A DNA stretch of 64,000 bases, from the NCBI GenBank assembly GCA_932521025.1, contig OW051470.1, positions 2,590,501 to 2,654,500 on the forward strand. Direction: 5' to 3'. Shown here in pieces: positions 11,148-27,895 of the stretch (positions within the stretch are counted from its first letter, which is position 1; every line of letters begins with the position of its first letter). A model generated the notes under the pieces. The model saw nothing but the letters and a program-made list of their open reading frames with translations. It did no database searches and was not told where the DNA came from. Source of the DNA: Oscheius onirici (taxonomy: Eukaryota > Nematoda > Chromadorea > Rhabditida > Rhabditidae). The translations under genes were made by a program, and so were the position numbers.

Positions 11148-13675
11148 TATTTTTTCACGAGAGTTGTGTCTGGCAGTTGGATAAACTCGTCTATTTCGTC
11201 CGGAATCCAGAAGAGAAAAGCTATCCAATAGCCAATGTTGAAAATGACGTAGAGTGCAGGAAAAATGACTTTTGAGACGTTGTCTATCCGATTTACGACC
11301 TGAAAAAATGTACTGTGGAAAAAATAGGAAAGACAAAAACATTTTCGCAGTCAGCAGGATTCGAACCTACGCGGGCAGAGCCCAATTGATTTCTAGTCAA
11401 TCTCCTTAACCACTCGGACATGACTGCACAGGGACGCGCGTTTTTCAGTCTGCTGGATATTCTCACACTACTTTTCAAGGATTTTAATGTTGGTTCAAGA
11501 CAACTCTTACCTTTGCTGGATCTCTCATTCGTAGCTTTCTCTTAGCCTTGGCTGCCTTCACCGCCATCCGGTAGAACACTGAAAAGTTAAATTGGGGAAG
11601 AATGGGAAGGAAATCGCAGTGTAAGCTCAAAACTGGAGTGTGTGAGTGCTGTGAGAAACTCATTTTCTCCCGGATTGAAAAGAGCTGACAGAAGGTTCTC
11701 TTCATCTGAATGGAAGATAGAAAAGAAACAGTCGGGAAAGAGGAAAGAAGACTCACTTGAAGACTGTTGTGGATTTCTCTTATGAATGAGTTTCTGGTAC
11801 CATGGTCTTTTGTCCTCTTCGATATCCACAACTGTTGAACTCTGAAGAGATTCAGACGACGATCAGTTCCCTACCACCATGGTGTCCCTTCTGGTCCCCA
11901 TCAGACCAGCAGTGAACATTCTCATCTTGTCCATTGTGGCCGTAGTTTCGAGACCTTTGAGGTCATGTACCTGCTTCCGAATATACAAAATATGAGCATA
12001 GTTGATGACAGCATACTCAACCATAGCGGCAAAGACGAACCCGAAACATGTTCTGAAAATGAAAAGATCCTGGAAATGAGGAAAAGTCTACAAAATGTAT
12101 ATGTCCAGTGCTGTAGAATGAGACACTTTTGGCAGATCTGTACGCAATCCAAAGCCAAGAGTGGACATTGAGAGTACAGTCATGATTCCTGGAAGAACTC
12201 CGGTCAGAACGAGACTGGAGAACATAGAAAAGGTCCCAATCTTTATGGTTCCAAGCACTTTTGAACGCCTCCGTGCCGTCGATAGCTCAGTTGGTAGAGC
12301 GGAGGACTGTAGCCAGTTCAGATATCCTTAGGTCACTGGTTCGAATCCGGTTCGACGGAATGCTTTTTGCTTTTTTCAACTCTTACACTTTTGCCCAAAA
12401 GACCACATACCAAGTGCAACTCTGGCAGGTGAAGCCTCCTTATTGATCCAGAAGCTGACCCAGGACATGACCACAATGAGAGTACATGGCGTGTAGATTT
12501 GCAGGACGTAGTAGCCTTGTTGTCTTTGTAACTTGAAGTAGACTCTGAGCACAGAGGCATCTCAATAATTTTATAAGAAAAAAGGAAGACTGAACCTACT
12601 CCGATCAGGATAGCGGAAATCGGACATGTTGTGCTCGCTCTTGGTCATTCCCAGAATCTTGTACTGACTGAGCATGTTGCCCATCTTGGCGTCCAGATCC
12701 ACGTCCTTCCAGTTGTAAATCATGTCGTTTGTGAAGAATCCTAATGAACCAATCTCTATTGGACAGGCTTGACTATCCATCGGGAACTTCCGAAGGTACA
12801 TGTGACATCGGGAGCGGATGGTCAGTCTGAACTGTTCTGTTTTGGAGAGAATCGAAAGTACCTCTGGCTGACATGGACTTGACCATCAGATCTGACCCGG
12901 AACAGAATGTTCGGAACGGTTAATGTGTGTAGATACGAACTCTTTCCGTTCCTGATATAAGTGTCCGGAACCTGAAAATCTCTTTCCAGTAGTCACAAGT
13001 CACAAACCCAGATATCTTTGAGCATCTTGCTAGCCAGCGGAATCTCCGGTTTGCTCGGATTAATCGGGGTGAAGGCTAGACGACGATCAAGCCACTTTTG
13101 TCGAAAGTAACAGTCGAGAGAGAACATCTGGTCCTGTTCCGAGATGGGACCCATGGATCGAACACTGATGTCGATTTCTACGCGGAGAGGAGAGTTATCT
13201 GTAGGAGCAAGAGATTATTACGGAAAAGAATGTACGCAGAAGACCGTCAAGGACATTTTCATCGTGACGAGCATTTTCTACAGAACTTTAATAGGCGCCT
13301 ACATTCGTTGAATGTCGGTGCTAACTGGACCAGATTTCCTGATCCCAGAGTTCTGACCTGACAACAAATCAGCCAGAGACTTCTTCACCAAAAGCAGTCT
13401 AGTTCCCTATATTGATTTTTCCCGTTTTCCAAGTCAAAATTATAGCAATACTATTTCTAAGGTACCTGGATTCAGCGGTCGAAAGTTTTTGTCCTGATTG
13501 AGAAGAATCGTATCGAGAAGTTTCGTAGTAAACCGGATCAAAGTTGTGTTGTAGGTTGATCTGAAAATATTTCGACTGTGTTCTTCATTCCTCACCTATG
13601 ACTCCTCAGAGCATGCTGAGAAATGTTCTGTGATTGAAAGGCGATAGCCAATGAGGCGAGCAATATAAAAAGCAT
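11148..13675 (-). CDS. Anion-selective Cys-loop ligand-gated channel subunit
   Basis: This is a nematode pentameric neurotransmitter-gated channel subunit of the GABA/glycine-like branch. The start at 13675 gives a signal peptide ([13 protein letters not shown]). It is followed by the extracellular domain ([20 protein letters not shown]), the Cys-loop near 12790 ([20 protein letters not shown]), M1 ([20 protein letters not shown]), then PARVALG, M2 ([20 protein letters not shown]), M3 and a C-terminal M4 ([20 protein letters not shown]), ending at TAA 11148-11150. The PAR triplet before M2 is the established marker of anion selectivity. The M3-M4 loop is short. About ten exons are separated by short introns, two of which hold tRNA genes. 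The agonist cannot be told from sequence alone. Confidence 0.85.
11346..11427 (-). tRNA. tRNA-Ser (AGA)
   Basis: An 82-base type II tRNA with anticodon AGA in loop ACTAGAAAT. The acceptor stem GCAGTCA pairs with TGACTGC, and there is a long variable arm, a T-arm GGTTCGAATCC and discriminator G. It lies on the same strand as, and inside an intron of, the channel gene, between the M3-M4 loop exon and the M4 exon. Confidence 0.95.
12276..12359 (+). tRNA. tRNA-Tyr (GTA) with intron
   Basis: Acceptor stem CCGTCGA pairs with TCGACGG with discriminator A. The anticodon is GTA, followed after one base by a short intron of about 11-12 bases, as is universal for eukaryotic nuclear tRNA-Tyr. The T-arm is GGTTCGAATCC. 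It sits in the intron between the M1 and M2 exons of the minus-strand channel gene, antisense to it. Confidence 0.95.
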
Positions 13676-16095
13676 CCCACAATTGGATGAAGTATAAATT
13701 GGGTATGAATGAGTCCAAGAGGAGAGAGGGGAAGATCGTTTTCCGGACCACTTGAAGACAATCGCGTAACTAGGTTTCGTCGAGAGCAGTGATTGTGTCC
13801 CTGTTGTTTATCTGAAGACTCTGGTCAAGAAGAGAAAGTTTTTGAACAGAAAGATGCATGCCTTCATACATTGGAAAGAAGGGAAGGAGGAGGGGTTGTT
13901 TCTTGATTCTGGTCAAAATTTTAACGTTTTTGATAAAACTGTTTATGATTTTTGCTTTGCTCATCATGGCCCAGTCGGTTAGTGGTCAGTCAGAAAAACT
14001 AAGTCTCGGGTTCAAGTCGTTTTTAGGAAGACCTCTTTTGTTTTTGAAAACAAGCAAAATAAAGGAACAAAGAATCGTAAAAAAAGGTTTGATAGTTACT
14101 GAACGTATCTTCTGGCGACGATGAAAAGTCAAGTAATTCGAGGACTCGATTGGCCGGGACGGGGGGACCCACAATGACTCCCACTGGACACCACGGCATC
14201 TTTGCCCCTCTCAAGAGGTGACGTGACAGCTAGGAGGGGTCAGAACAAGAACCATGATTTATAGAGTCTCCGAGTGCTTTTTGAACTTTGCTCGTTGTCA
14301 AAAAAACCAGGTTTATGAATCTGATCTGGAAGACACAGGAGATTGAGATCCTCTTAGAAGGCATCGTGTTTCAAAACGATAATGCACAAACAGCCGTTAA
14401 AATATTCAATTTTTCATTTCGTTTGATCTCCTATTTTAGGACACAACAACAACTGAACCAACTGTATCGGGAGCAATACTTGCTGTAACAAGACGATAGG
14501 ACTAACCAACAACTTTGCTTAAACTTTTTGAATCGTTTCTAAACCAGCTGAAGTTGATGTCAAAAATTGAATACCTCACTGCATCACGGTAGTTTTGAGC
14601 CCAGAAGTTGTGCTAGGGTTCCAGGTTCAATCTGGGCACTAGTTTTGTGGTTTCTCGCCTGTGACCGTAAGGAGGTAGTATAATTTTTGTAGCAGTCACC
14701 CAGCAAGAGGAAAACTCGAGCGGTGTCTAACGAATCTAGGAATTACACTCACAACGGTTTATCTTTTCTCTCAATTTGTACATCAACTTTTTCTGCAAAC
14801 CACAGAAACTTTAAACGCTTGACTCTATTGGTCAATAAAAGTTTTAAGAATGAGACTTTTGTACCGGGTCGAAGGACTAGAGTGTACAGTCTGTCTCTCT
14901 AGTCTAGTGACCAAGAACCTCACATCAAATCACAGAGCGTTTGAGTAGTACCTATTTAAAGAACTAGTGAAGACGGGAAAAGAATGAACAGATCAAGTCT
15001 CTCTCTTCCCTTTCAAGGAACCAAAAAAGGATAATCCATTTTTCGCGAGAACTCTCATTAGTCAAACAAAGAGTGTTGAAAAGTCAAAAACTCTCGTCTC
15101 TCCCGAGACATAAAACGCCTTCTAGAAACAGATGTTCTTCTCCAAAGTTCAGTACTCTCATCACGTGTGAAATCTCCTCTTAGGGGTCATCCGTCTCCAT
15201 TTTTGACGAGTCTTCTGAAAGACTCCGCCCTCTATTGGAATCGACTCCTCCCATCCTTTTCTCTCCCTCCAGGACGATTCTCCCTTCGAAACAATGGACA
15301 GGACATAAAGTATACGTCTTTCTGTTCCTCCCGGATATTGGAGGCGATCTTGAGTGGGCAGTTTTATGACCCAGGAACACAGCCAGGCAACATCCTCATT
15401 CTTGATGCATTTACAATTCTTTCCGCCACCCTTATTTGTCAACGAGTCTCTTTTTATAAACGAACAATATATTTTCCCTTGTCTTATAAAACACTAATCA
15501 TCAAAGTTTTAAACAATTCGAAACTAAATAGAAAGGAAAAATATCTGCCCAGAATACTGGATTCGTCAAGGATTCTTGTTTCCATCCTTGTCTCAGTAAT
15601 TCTATCTACAGAGCTCCTATCTGAACCTCTTCGTACTTGAACTATGAAATCTCCTATTTGGACTACATTCCTTGAGTGTCACATTTTTCTAGTTCTTTCT
15701 TCTGATATTTCTGCAGAAAGATGAAAAATGGTCCGGTTCAAACTAGGTCCTCCACGTTTTCCTCACTTTCCGCAGTAAACTTTCCCTTATCCTGACTTTC
15801 GTTCAAACCATAAGAAACGAGACTTTCTCAGCTCGCTATTTTTAAAAGGGACAAGATAAGACAGAAGCACATAATTCTTGATTTACAGTCTTGACTCGTA
15901 TGTCTGAATATTTTTTTCATTTTCCCCCTTATTTTCGCTTTAACATCTCGTCCTGTGTCTCCTTCCTTCATTGCTTCAAATCCAATTGTACCCGACTCGA
16001 GATCCTCTCGCCTCAACTCTTTTCTTTTTTTTGTGTTTTCCGACCTTTTCCTTTTCAGACGATTTCTCAATGCGACGGGTGCGTCTCTGGGCGCA
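13676..16095. other. Intergenic, no supported gene
   Basis: This region lies between two divergently transcribed channel genes and presumably holds their promoters. I see no recognisable exons. The 157-residue frame at 15167-15640 (+) has no family features, no clear splice context and AT-rich codon content, so I do not call it. Weak tRNA-like D-arm and T-arm words at about 13972-14020 do not fold into a full cloverleaf by eye. Confidence 0.4.
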
Positions 16096-19000
16096 ATGTA
16101 TCTTCCTACCTTCATCACTTTTCTTATTGTTTTCATTAACACTAGTTCGAGGGCAAGTTTTCTCTCTTTCCTTCTAAAAAATCTGTGTAGATCCGAACAC
16201 ATGTCGATTGACCGAGCTAGACGAAATTCTACCAGTTCTGAAGTCTCTTCAGCATATTCGAATGCCTCTAAACTACTGGCAGATCTTCTTCTGGACTACG
16301 ATATCCGACTTCGTCCTGGTTTTGGAGGTAAAGTTTTTGTTTGAACGGAGCAGAGGACAAAAGGGCCATTTGTCAGACGAGGCCTGCTGAAGAGGGCCGC
16401 TGACACCAGAAGCGAACGCTTTTTAGTCGTTGGGTTTAGATGACAAGGGTTTGAAAGTACGAATCTGTTTGGTAGACTACGACGGTTGTACAAGACTAGG
16501 AATTGGATAGTTCAAAGGCTCAGAGTGTCTTGTATTTTGTTTTGTTTCACAAGGTGCCTAACTATTCTTTCGCTTTTTCAAAGTCTCACAATCCAACCGT
16601 CCCATCCTTTCCGCCTATACAATCGTATACCCTTCTGTGATCTACCCGAACTGGAGCAAAGTCCTTGTAACAATTTAATACCCAAACTAACTTATTACCT
16701 TCGATGTTTTAAGGATACTTTTGCAAAAAACAAAACAAAACAAAAATATTCGGAACTCACTCAAATATTGCTTCAGACAGACAAACAGAAACTTGAGAGC
16801 AATGTAAGGGGAGCTGACCTTTCAAAAACAAGAATTCTTGGATGCTGAGTTCTTCCGAGGATGCCATACATATATTTCGTTGAAAAGAGGCTCAGACTTC
16901 CGAGAAGAATCAAAAGCACATTCGAAGTTCTGTGATCACTTCCTTATCCCAAAAATAGCCTGTCTTACTAACCAATTCCCTCATAACTCTCATAATCATC
17001 TCGACTCCACTTTTATGACCCCATCAAAAGAGCAAGAATCTTGATCAAAAATGTGTTCTCTCTTTCCTGTACTACTAAGAAGTCTCGGGCAGTCTCTCAA
17101 TCCAGAAAGAGCCCTCTTACGCGTATCCGATTCGGACAATTGCATTTTGTTCAATGGGGCTGCCCAAGAGAGTCAGATCTTTGGGTCCTGAAATAGACGT
17201 CGGGATAAACTATTCTTGGAGCTGTTTAGCGAGAATCTCTCCTGGGAAAAGTTCCTCTTTTCAAAGTGTTCGAAGGTGTTTGTCGGAGGAGGGGTGATGA
17301 CATCTCGACTATATATTGTCCCTTGGGGACTTGGAGGCCCCATTGATTTCAGGAAGATAGCCTAGGAAAAAGTGGAAAAGAGCATGATGAATAGGAGAAC
17401 AAAAAGGAAGGAAGAAACGTTTATTCTTTATGCAGAGTCCAGGCACACGTCTGTCCTATCCCGGCCATTCCAATAATCTTCCAGCCCTCCTTTTCGAGCA
17501 AGTCTAGAACTTCTCGGGGACTCAAGCTGGTCACGTATTCCTGAAAATACCGTATTTATTATTCTAAACCGATGTGAACTCACAGAAAACTCGTTGCCGA
17601 GCTGTTTCGAAGGACTGGCTTCGAGTCTAGTCATTAGATCCTTGTCACTGTTCCCATCTCCGACAAAAGTCGGGCCACAATTTAGACGAATCTGTGTAGA
17701 AATAAGCAAATGCGGCATTCTGGAAGCAGAGAGTAAGAGATGGGGGAAACAAACAGGTCTCTTCTGATAAGGGGCCAAGGTCACGTGTTGTATCTGGTTC
17801 CTAAACTAGAGATTTCAGGAGATGCTCTCCTCCTTACGATGGACATCATCATCGCTTCCTTTGACGCCATCTCTGAAGTGGACATGGTCAGTTTTCATTC
17901 GTAAGAGATAGAGGTATTCATGATATGATAGAGATGGACAAACTGATGGGCAGAAAGATCAATTCTCAAAGACATTTGGCCAGACAGTTACAGTGCTCTG
18001 AACAGTAACATTTTATTCTTGGGCGTATCCAATCGTCGCTCAGTTCAGACAAGGAACATGGTAGAAATTTTACGATGAGATGAGTCAAGAGACAACCACG
18101 AGAAATGCTTAGGACTGGAACCAAAAAGAGTCTTCTAAAAGTGGCGACGAGAGACACTTGATCAGTCGTGACTAGGCTGATCGGACAAAAGCTAGCCGGA
18201 TAAAACAGTTCTGACCGGCCCACTCTTTCAGTCTAGTCCATATCTCCTCATCCCGAATCAAAGAGCAGAGCCACTCACAACTACGAGGGTCCCCCGAGGT
18301 CTCAGATTATAGAAGACATAAATCTTGCAGGATTACACGCTGACCATGTATCTTCATCAGTACTGGACGGACGAACGACTCTCCTGGTCCAGCATGATCC
18401 CGATCGATGAGATGACTCTCAGTGGAGAATTTTCACAGTACCAAATACTGTAGATGGTACTGAATGGAACTTTAGGAATATCTGGGTACCGGACACGTTT
18501 CTCGCGAATGACAAACATTCTTTTCTCCACGAGGTGACCGAGAGGAACAAGATGTTGAGAGTCAGCGGAGATGGGAAGGTTGCCTATGGGATGAGACTCA
18601 CCTCGACTCTTTCCTGTTCAATGAACCTAAGGAACTTTCCTCTGGATTCACAGAATTGTACTGTGGAGATTGAGTCTTGTAAGTTGTTATAGTCAGATGG
18701 GAAAAGATCATTTTAGACGGCTACACGACTTCGGAAGTTTTGATGAAATGGAATCAGCCTTTGGCAGTTCATGGAGTCGAACAGGTACGTGCAGTCCTTT
18801 GATTTCCGTTGAAAAAGGAACTGAAATGTAGCCCGTAAAATTGTCTTTGCCCAAAAACACTAACGTTTGTTGCAAAAAAATAGCAATAAATTGGCATGAG
18901 AACTGGTGAAAATATTGATTCTAGTAAAATTCCCATGATCACAACCGTATCGTCTCGGTGCCCGTCATGAATGGGGTTCCACACTTTTGCCTATGTGGCA

Positions 19001-21177
19001 GTCCAAGGACTTTATAAATTGAGGTTTTACAAGAGTTCTGACCCTGGGAAATCAGTGGTTAGACGAAATTTTGAAATGTCTTCCCATTGAGGAAGGCGAC
19101 AAGAATGAAAAATTTGTGTAAGGCTATTTTAATGCTTTTTATGCGATTTTTGAAGTGTAAAAAAGAACAAAAGAGTTTGTCGCTAGCAGGGGCCGAACCT
19201 GCGACCTTGGGCTTATTAGACTCACGCTCTATGGTCCATTTCCAACGAAGAGCGGTACTCATGTTTGCGCGCCAATTTGAAGTTTCTGGCCTAAATCCGA
19301 ATTTTGCTCTTTCTTTCATTATTAGGTATTTTTGGCATTTTCTTATATTTTTGGCGTTGTAATCGAATTCTACACCTATAAAAACCTACTTGTCATAAAA
19401 AAAACGGCTAAAATAACACTTTTGATGCTCAATTGACATAAAATGAGTTTTCTCGATAAAACAACCGTAACGCTCTGAAAATGGGTGATTTTCTTCCGAT
19501 TTTTACATCAAGTAGGTAAGTTTATACGCTGAGTTCGAAAACGCAATCAAAAACGAGAAAAAAAAACAGCTAGAAAACTGGAAAATCATCAAAGTTGAAC
19601 AAAATGGAATAAAATCCAACGCCGCGGCCGTCATTTTCGAAATTTCGTGCCGAGACCCTCGCGAAAAATCTTCGTTTAAAATGGACTATAACCGACTGAG
19701 CTATGGCGGCTGATTCTTGGCGCAAAATCTGTGTAACTGATTTTCTGGCTGTATTTTCTGTCTGGAAAATGTCTTCACGAAAGCAGATTTCAGGCCGATG
19801 TTCCTCAGTTCACCATTATCGGCTATCAGACCGAGGACAGTATAGTCAGTACAGCCACGGGCAGCTATCAGCGTCTTTCTCTCGTCTTTCAACTCAAACG
19901 ATCCGTCGGCTACTTCATCTTCCAGACCTATCTGCCGTGTGTCTTAATCGTAATGCTCAGCTGGGTCAGTTTCTGGATCAATCACGAGGCCACCTCAGCC
20001 CGAGTGGCTCTCGGCATTACTACTGTCCTGACCATGACCACCATTTCGACCGGAGTTCGACAGTCTCTTCCCAGAATCTCCTACGTCAAGTCGATTGACA
20101 TCTACTTGGTAAGGATACTGCAGTTTTCTAATCCATAGTGTCAGGTAATGTGCTTCGTTTTCGTCTTCGCTGCCCTGTTGGAATACGCAGCTGTGAACTA
20201 TTCCTACTGGGGACGGAAATGTAGAAGAGCAGCCGATGAAGGCTGGCCGATCAACGGAGCCAATAAAGAGGATAGAGAGGGAGCTGTCGACATGAAGGAG
20301 TGGGGTGTGCCGACCAACATTATCAATGTGAGTGTTGTTGAAAGTAATTCTTGGGGAGAGTATATGACTTGTTAGAAATGTCTGCCTAACAAATAATTAG
20401 ATTAGTCAGTTTTTGGAAGAGAATCTATAGAGAGATGTTGTTACGGGAGTCGTACATCTGCCAAGAGGGTTACATCTAGGTATCACTAGGAATTTCCTTG
20501 TAAAGACGTAGACTGATCTCACAATCAGTCGGTTTCTTCACTTGAGAATCCATGAAAAAATTAAAATGTGGCCGTCCTAGAGAGTGTTTTAGTCATATCA
20601 CAGTTCAAGATTCAGGAAATTCAAAAGTCGGAGTCTTTGGATCCACGAGCTCCAGTCATCGAACAGTCACCCACGCCGGTCAGTCAAAGACGACCCAGTA
20701 GTCCCATTCTGTCTCTCAGAAAGACGAAAATAGAGGTAAAATCCGGTGGATATCAGAACTGCGTCTCTTCAGATGCAGATACCAGACTCTCCAGAATATC
20801 CTCGCTACACGACTCCGTCTCAGGGTGGCCGTCCCAGACCCAATGCCGGGAACAAGTCAGTTGCGCTCGGATCATATCTGAAGCAGAATTTAGGGCAAAA
20901 AGACGCTTCACCACGACTGGAGTTATCCGTCGAACAGCCAGAGTCAAGGCCTCGATTCACAACATTGGCCGACGAGCCCGAAAAGCCATTCCGACGATTC
21001 GGGTGCGGGACGTGAACATCATTGATAAGTACTCGCGGGTCATTTTTCCAGCCTGTTTTATCATTTTTAAGTGGGTTACTGTAGGATACTGTAATGGATT
21101 TGAATTGTAGTCTCTTCTACTGGGGCTACTATCTGATGCTGGCCGAGCAGACGAACAACAGGAAGGCGGTTCCTTGA
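16096..21177 (+). CDS. unc-49: GABA-gated chloride channel subunit UNC-49 (B-type)
   Basis: This encodes the nematode inhibitory GABA receptor subunit acting at body-wall neuromuscular junctions, as known for the family. The start at 16096 gives a signal peptide ([13 protein letters not shown]). Next come the ligand domain ([20 protein letters not shown], then [20 protein letters not shown]), loop and Cys-loop ([17 protein letters not shown], near 18640), M1 ([20 protein letters not shown]), TSARVALG, M2 ([20 protein letters not shown]), M3 ([19 protein letters not shown]) and a long loop. The C-terminus ([20 protein letters not shown], then [11 protein letters not shown]) ends at TGA 21175-21177. 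The loop and C-terminus resemble the UNC-49B isoform as I remember it. No alternative C-type 3' half is visible here. The first intron (16328-17818) contains GCHFR antisense. The intron at about 18787-19793 contains a MITE-split tRNA-Ile. Confidence 0.88.
17421..17718 (-). CDS. GCHFR: GTP cyclohydrolase I feedback regulatory protein
   Basis: This small regulator binds GTP cyclohydrolase I and mediates tetrahydrobiopterin inhibition and phenylalanine stimulation of pterin synthesis. Two exons (17584-17718 and 17421-17540) flank a 43-base intron and encode about 84 residues, the same length as the vertebrate protein. Motifs that identify it are the N-terminal [20 protein letters not shown], the middle [18 protein letters not shown] and the C-terminal [16 protein letters not shown]. 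The stop is TAA at 17421-17423. The gene lies wholly within the first intron of unc-49, on the opposite strand. Tetrahydrobiopterin is a cofactor for monoamine synthesis, but any link with the host receptor gene is speculation. Confidence 0.9.
19178..19710 (-). pseudogene. tRNA-Ile (AAT) pseudogene split by a MITE
   Basis: The 3' two-thirds of a tRNA-Ile (19178-19231) and its 5' D-arm/acceptor part (19689-19710) are separated by a 457-base insertion. Joined in order, they match the intact tRNA-Ile at 38233-38306 except for a few substitutions, including two in the 3' acceptor strand (CGCTA for CGCCA). The anticodon AAT is retained. It lies in a unc-49 intron, antisense to the host. Confidence 0.88.
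19232..19688. mobile_element. 457-bp MITE with TA target duplication
   Basis: The element is flanked on both sides by TA (19230-19231 and 19689-19690), where the intact tRNA has a single TA, so insertion duplicated TA. Terminal inverted repeats of 20 bases start TGGTCCATTT on the left, with reverse complement TAGTCCATTT on the right, and match at 17 of 20 positions. No transposase frame is present. TA duplication is typical of Tc1/mariner-mobilised elements. Confidence 0.88.
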
Positions 21178-21376
21178 AGAGAGAAATTCTAATAAAAAGT
21201 TTTTGAATCAGAAGTTGTGAGATTGATAGAGACAAGAAGAGCGATCTATTGAAAATGACTGACTACTCTCATATCCCCTTGAACAAAATGCGAAGAGTAC
21301 ACCACTGAAACTTTACTCAGTTTGCCAGAGATCTTGGGTTGGCGCATAAATTATACACAGAGAGTAAGCTCGCAAA

Positions 21377-25796
<4,420 letters not shown>

Positions 25797-27450
25797 ATGT
25801 CCATCTCAACAGACCCCGTTGTTTATTCTCTGGCTCGCAAGGATGCTTCCGTCGTCGACAACTACCATGGAACTGAGGCGAGTCTTTTTTATCCTTTCTG
25901 AACAAACGAGTCTCTCTCAGATAGCTGATCCGTACCGTTGGTTGGAGAACCCGGATTCGGAAGAGACGAAGAAGTTTGTCAAGGATCTCAACGCCGTCTC
26001 GGACCCTTTCATCACGGCTGCTCCCAGTCGAGACATCATGATGTCCAAACTTACCGAGATGTGAAATTACGAGAAATTTGGCTGCAAATGGAAGAAAGGC
26101 GACTACTACTACTACTTCCTCAACACGGGTCTCCAGAATCAATAGTAAGTTGTCTCTTTGACTGCGAATAGTCTAAGTTTAGCGTTCTATATCAACAGAA
26201 GAGCCTGTCCGACTGTTCTCAAGACATCCTTGTGTACGATCGCCGGGACAATTCTCAGTACATGGTGTAAGTGCTTTTCTTCCTTCTTCTAATTAGACTT
26301 GAATTTAGGAGCGGTTCTGTTACCCAAGATGGTCGCTTCCTGCTCATTTACGTCTCCAGCGGTTCCAACTACATGTTGTATTACTACGATCTAAAATCCG
26401 CTGACAACAAAATCACCGGAAAGATTGACCCTGTTGCTTTGTTCGGCAAATTGGAGACCGCCTACCAGGTAGGAACGTCGTATTTGCCAATAATTCTTGT
26501 CAATTCAGTTTACCAGATCCCTCTCGACATCGGGTTAGTCTTTCAAAGACAGAATAATGAAACTCTTTTTATAGAAGTGTATCTAGCATCGTTGCCGAGA
26601 AGACTGAGAACGAAGTCTTCTATGGGTTCAACTCCTTCCTCGTCCCTGGAATCATCTACCGAATGGATTTTACCAATTTGGCCAAGGAAGAACAGCCCAA
26701 GAGCTCAAGCGGATCAACTTTCCGGGTTTGGATCAGTCCAAATTCAGAGTTGATCAGGTGTTCTTCGAGAGCAAGGACAAGACAAAGGCGAGGATTGTGA
26801 CTTTTGAATCAAAGACAAATCTTCAGATTCCCATGTTCATTGTCTCCAATAGCGATCTGGTCAAAGACGGCCAGATCCTACTGTTCTCTATGGCTATGGT
26901 GGTTTTAACTGCGCCCTGACTCCAAGCTTTTCCATCAGTCGTTTGCTCTTTGTGAAACACTTCAAAGGAATATTCGTGTATGCCAATCTGCGCGGTGGCA
27001 GGTGTGTTTGAACCTCCTTTCATCAACTTACCATCGGAGGAGCCTGGATCCCCGAGTACGGCAATCCCGATGATGCTGAGGACTTCAAGTTCATCTCCAA
27101 ATACTCGCCTCTCCACAATCTCCAAATGCTAGCCGGTGGACAATGGCCCGCTACACTGATTATGACTGCCGACCATGACGACCGCGTCGTTCCGAGTCAC
27201 ACTCTCAAGTACGCTGCCCGTCTCTACGAGCTGGCAATGGAGCATGTGGGACAAGAAAAACCGCTCCTTGCTCGTGTCGAAGTGAACGCTGGTCACAGTA
27301 CCGGCAAGCCGACGACCAAGATTGTGAGTTTATTTATTTCTTGTTTTGTTCAAGATTCTAATCTCACTGAAACTGATATTTCAGATCGCCGAATTGGTCG
27401 ATGTGTACTCCTTCCTTGAGCGTGTTCTCAATCTTACCTGGCACGACTAG
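25797..27450 (+). pseudogene. Prolyl oligopeptidase pseudogene (internally deleted)
   Basis: This is clear homology to the cytosolic serine peptidase family S9A, which cleaves after proline in short peptides. The N-terminus is intact (IADPYRWLENPDSEETKKFV), but an in-frame TGA at 26062-26064 follows LTEM. Large parts of the beta-propeller are missing after DRRDNSQYMV and again near 26500. Frame changes are needed at about 26690-26705 and 26864-26880 to keep homology (VPGIIYRMDFTNLAKEE, then INFPGLDQSKF, then [12 protein letters not shown]). After LRGG at about 27000, roughly 75 residues are absent, including the GGSNGG box with the nucleophilic serine. The segment with catalytic Asp (TADHDDRVVP) and His (AGHSTGKPT) remains, ending at TAG 27448-27450. 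Inactive as a peptidase; an assembly error is the main alternative. Confidence 0.85.
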
Positions 27451-27895
27451 ATGGTTTCTTCTCTTCTGGCTCAAGCTCTGTCATTTTCCAGTGTCTTACT
27501 TTTTTTAATAAAGCAGTTCCTCATAACTAGTCTTTTTCTTCTTCCAGGCATATCTCACAAAATTGTTAGCCCAATTCCAGCGAACTAGCCTGTGCCATTT
27601 GTGACTCCGGGAACTTTAAAAAAATTGAACCAAAATTGAGAAATTGAGCCAAAATAACCAAACCAGATGAAGGGGGTTTTCTGGTCTGTGGAAACTATTC
27701 TCTTCATACTTTCTATTTCCAGTGGAATTTTCAGAGAAAAGTACTCTCGACTTGTTCACAATTATCCTCCCCCAAAAGTTGTTGGACTATTTTCAAGTAG
27801 TTTTGAAAGAGTATTAGATCTGACAGGTTCTGTCCTGTCCATTCTGTGTCTTCACAAGAGTTCACTCTGGCTCTTGCTCCCGTCTGGAAAGGTCG

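Noticed and set aside
13970-14022. D-arm and T-arm words resembling a tRNA
   Set aside because: No matching acceptor stem could be found by eye.
15167-15640. 157-residue open frame upstream of unc-49
   Set aside because: No domain, signal peptide or splice context; composition looks like chance AT-rich sequence.
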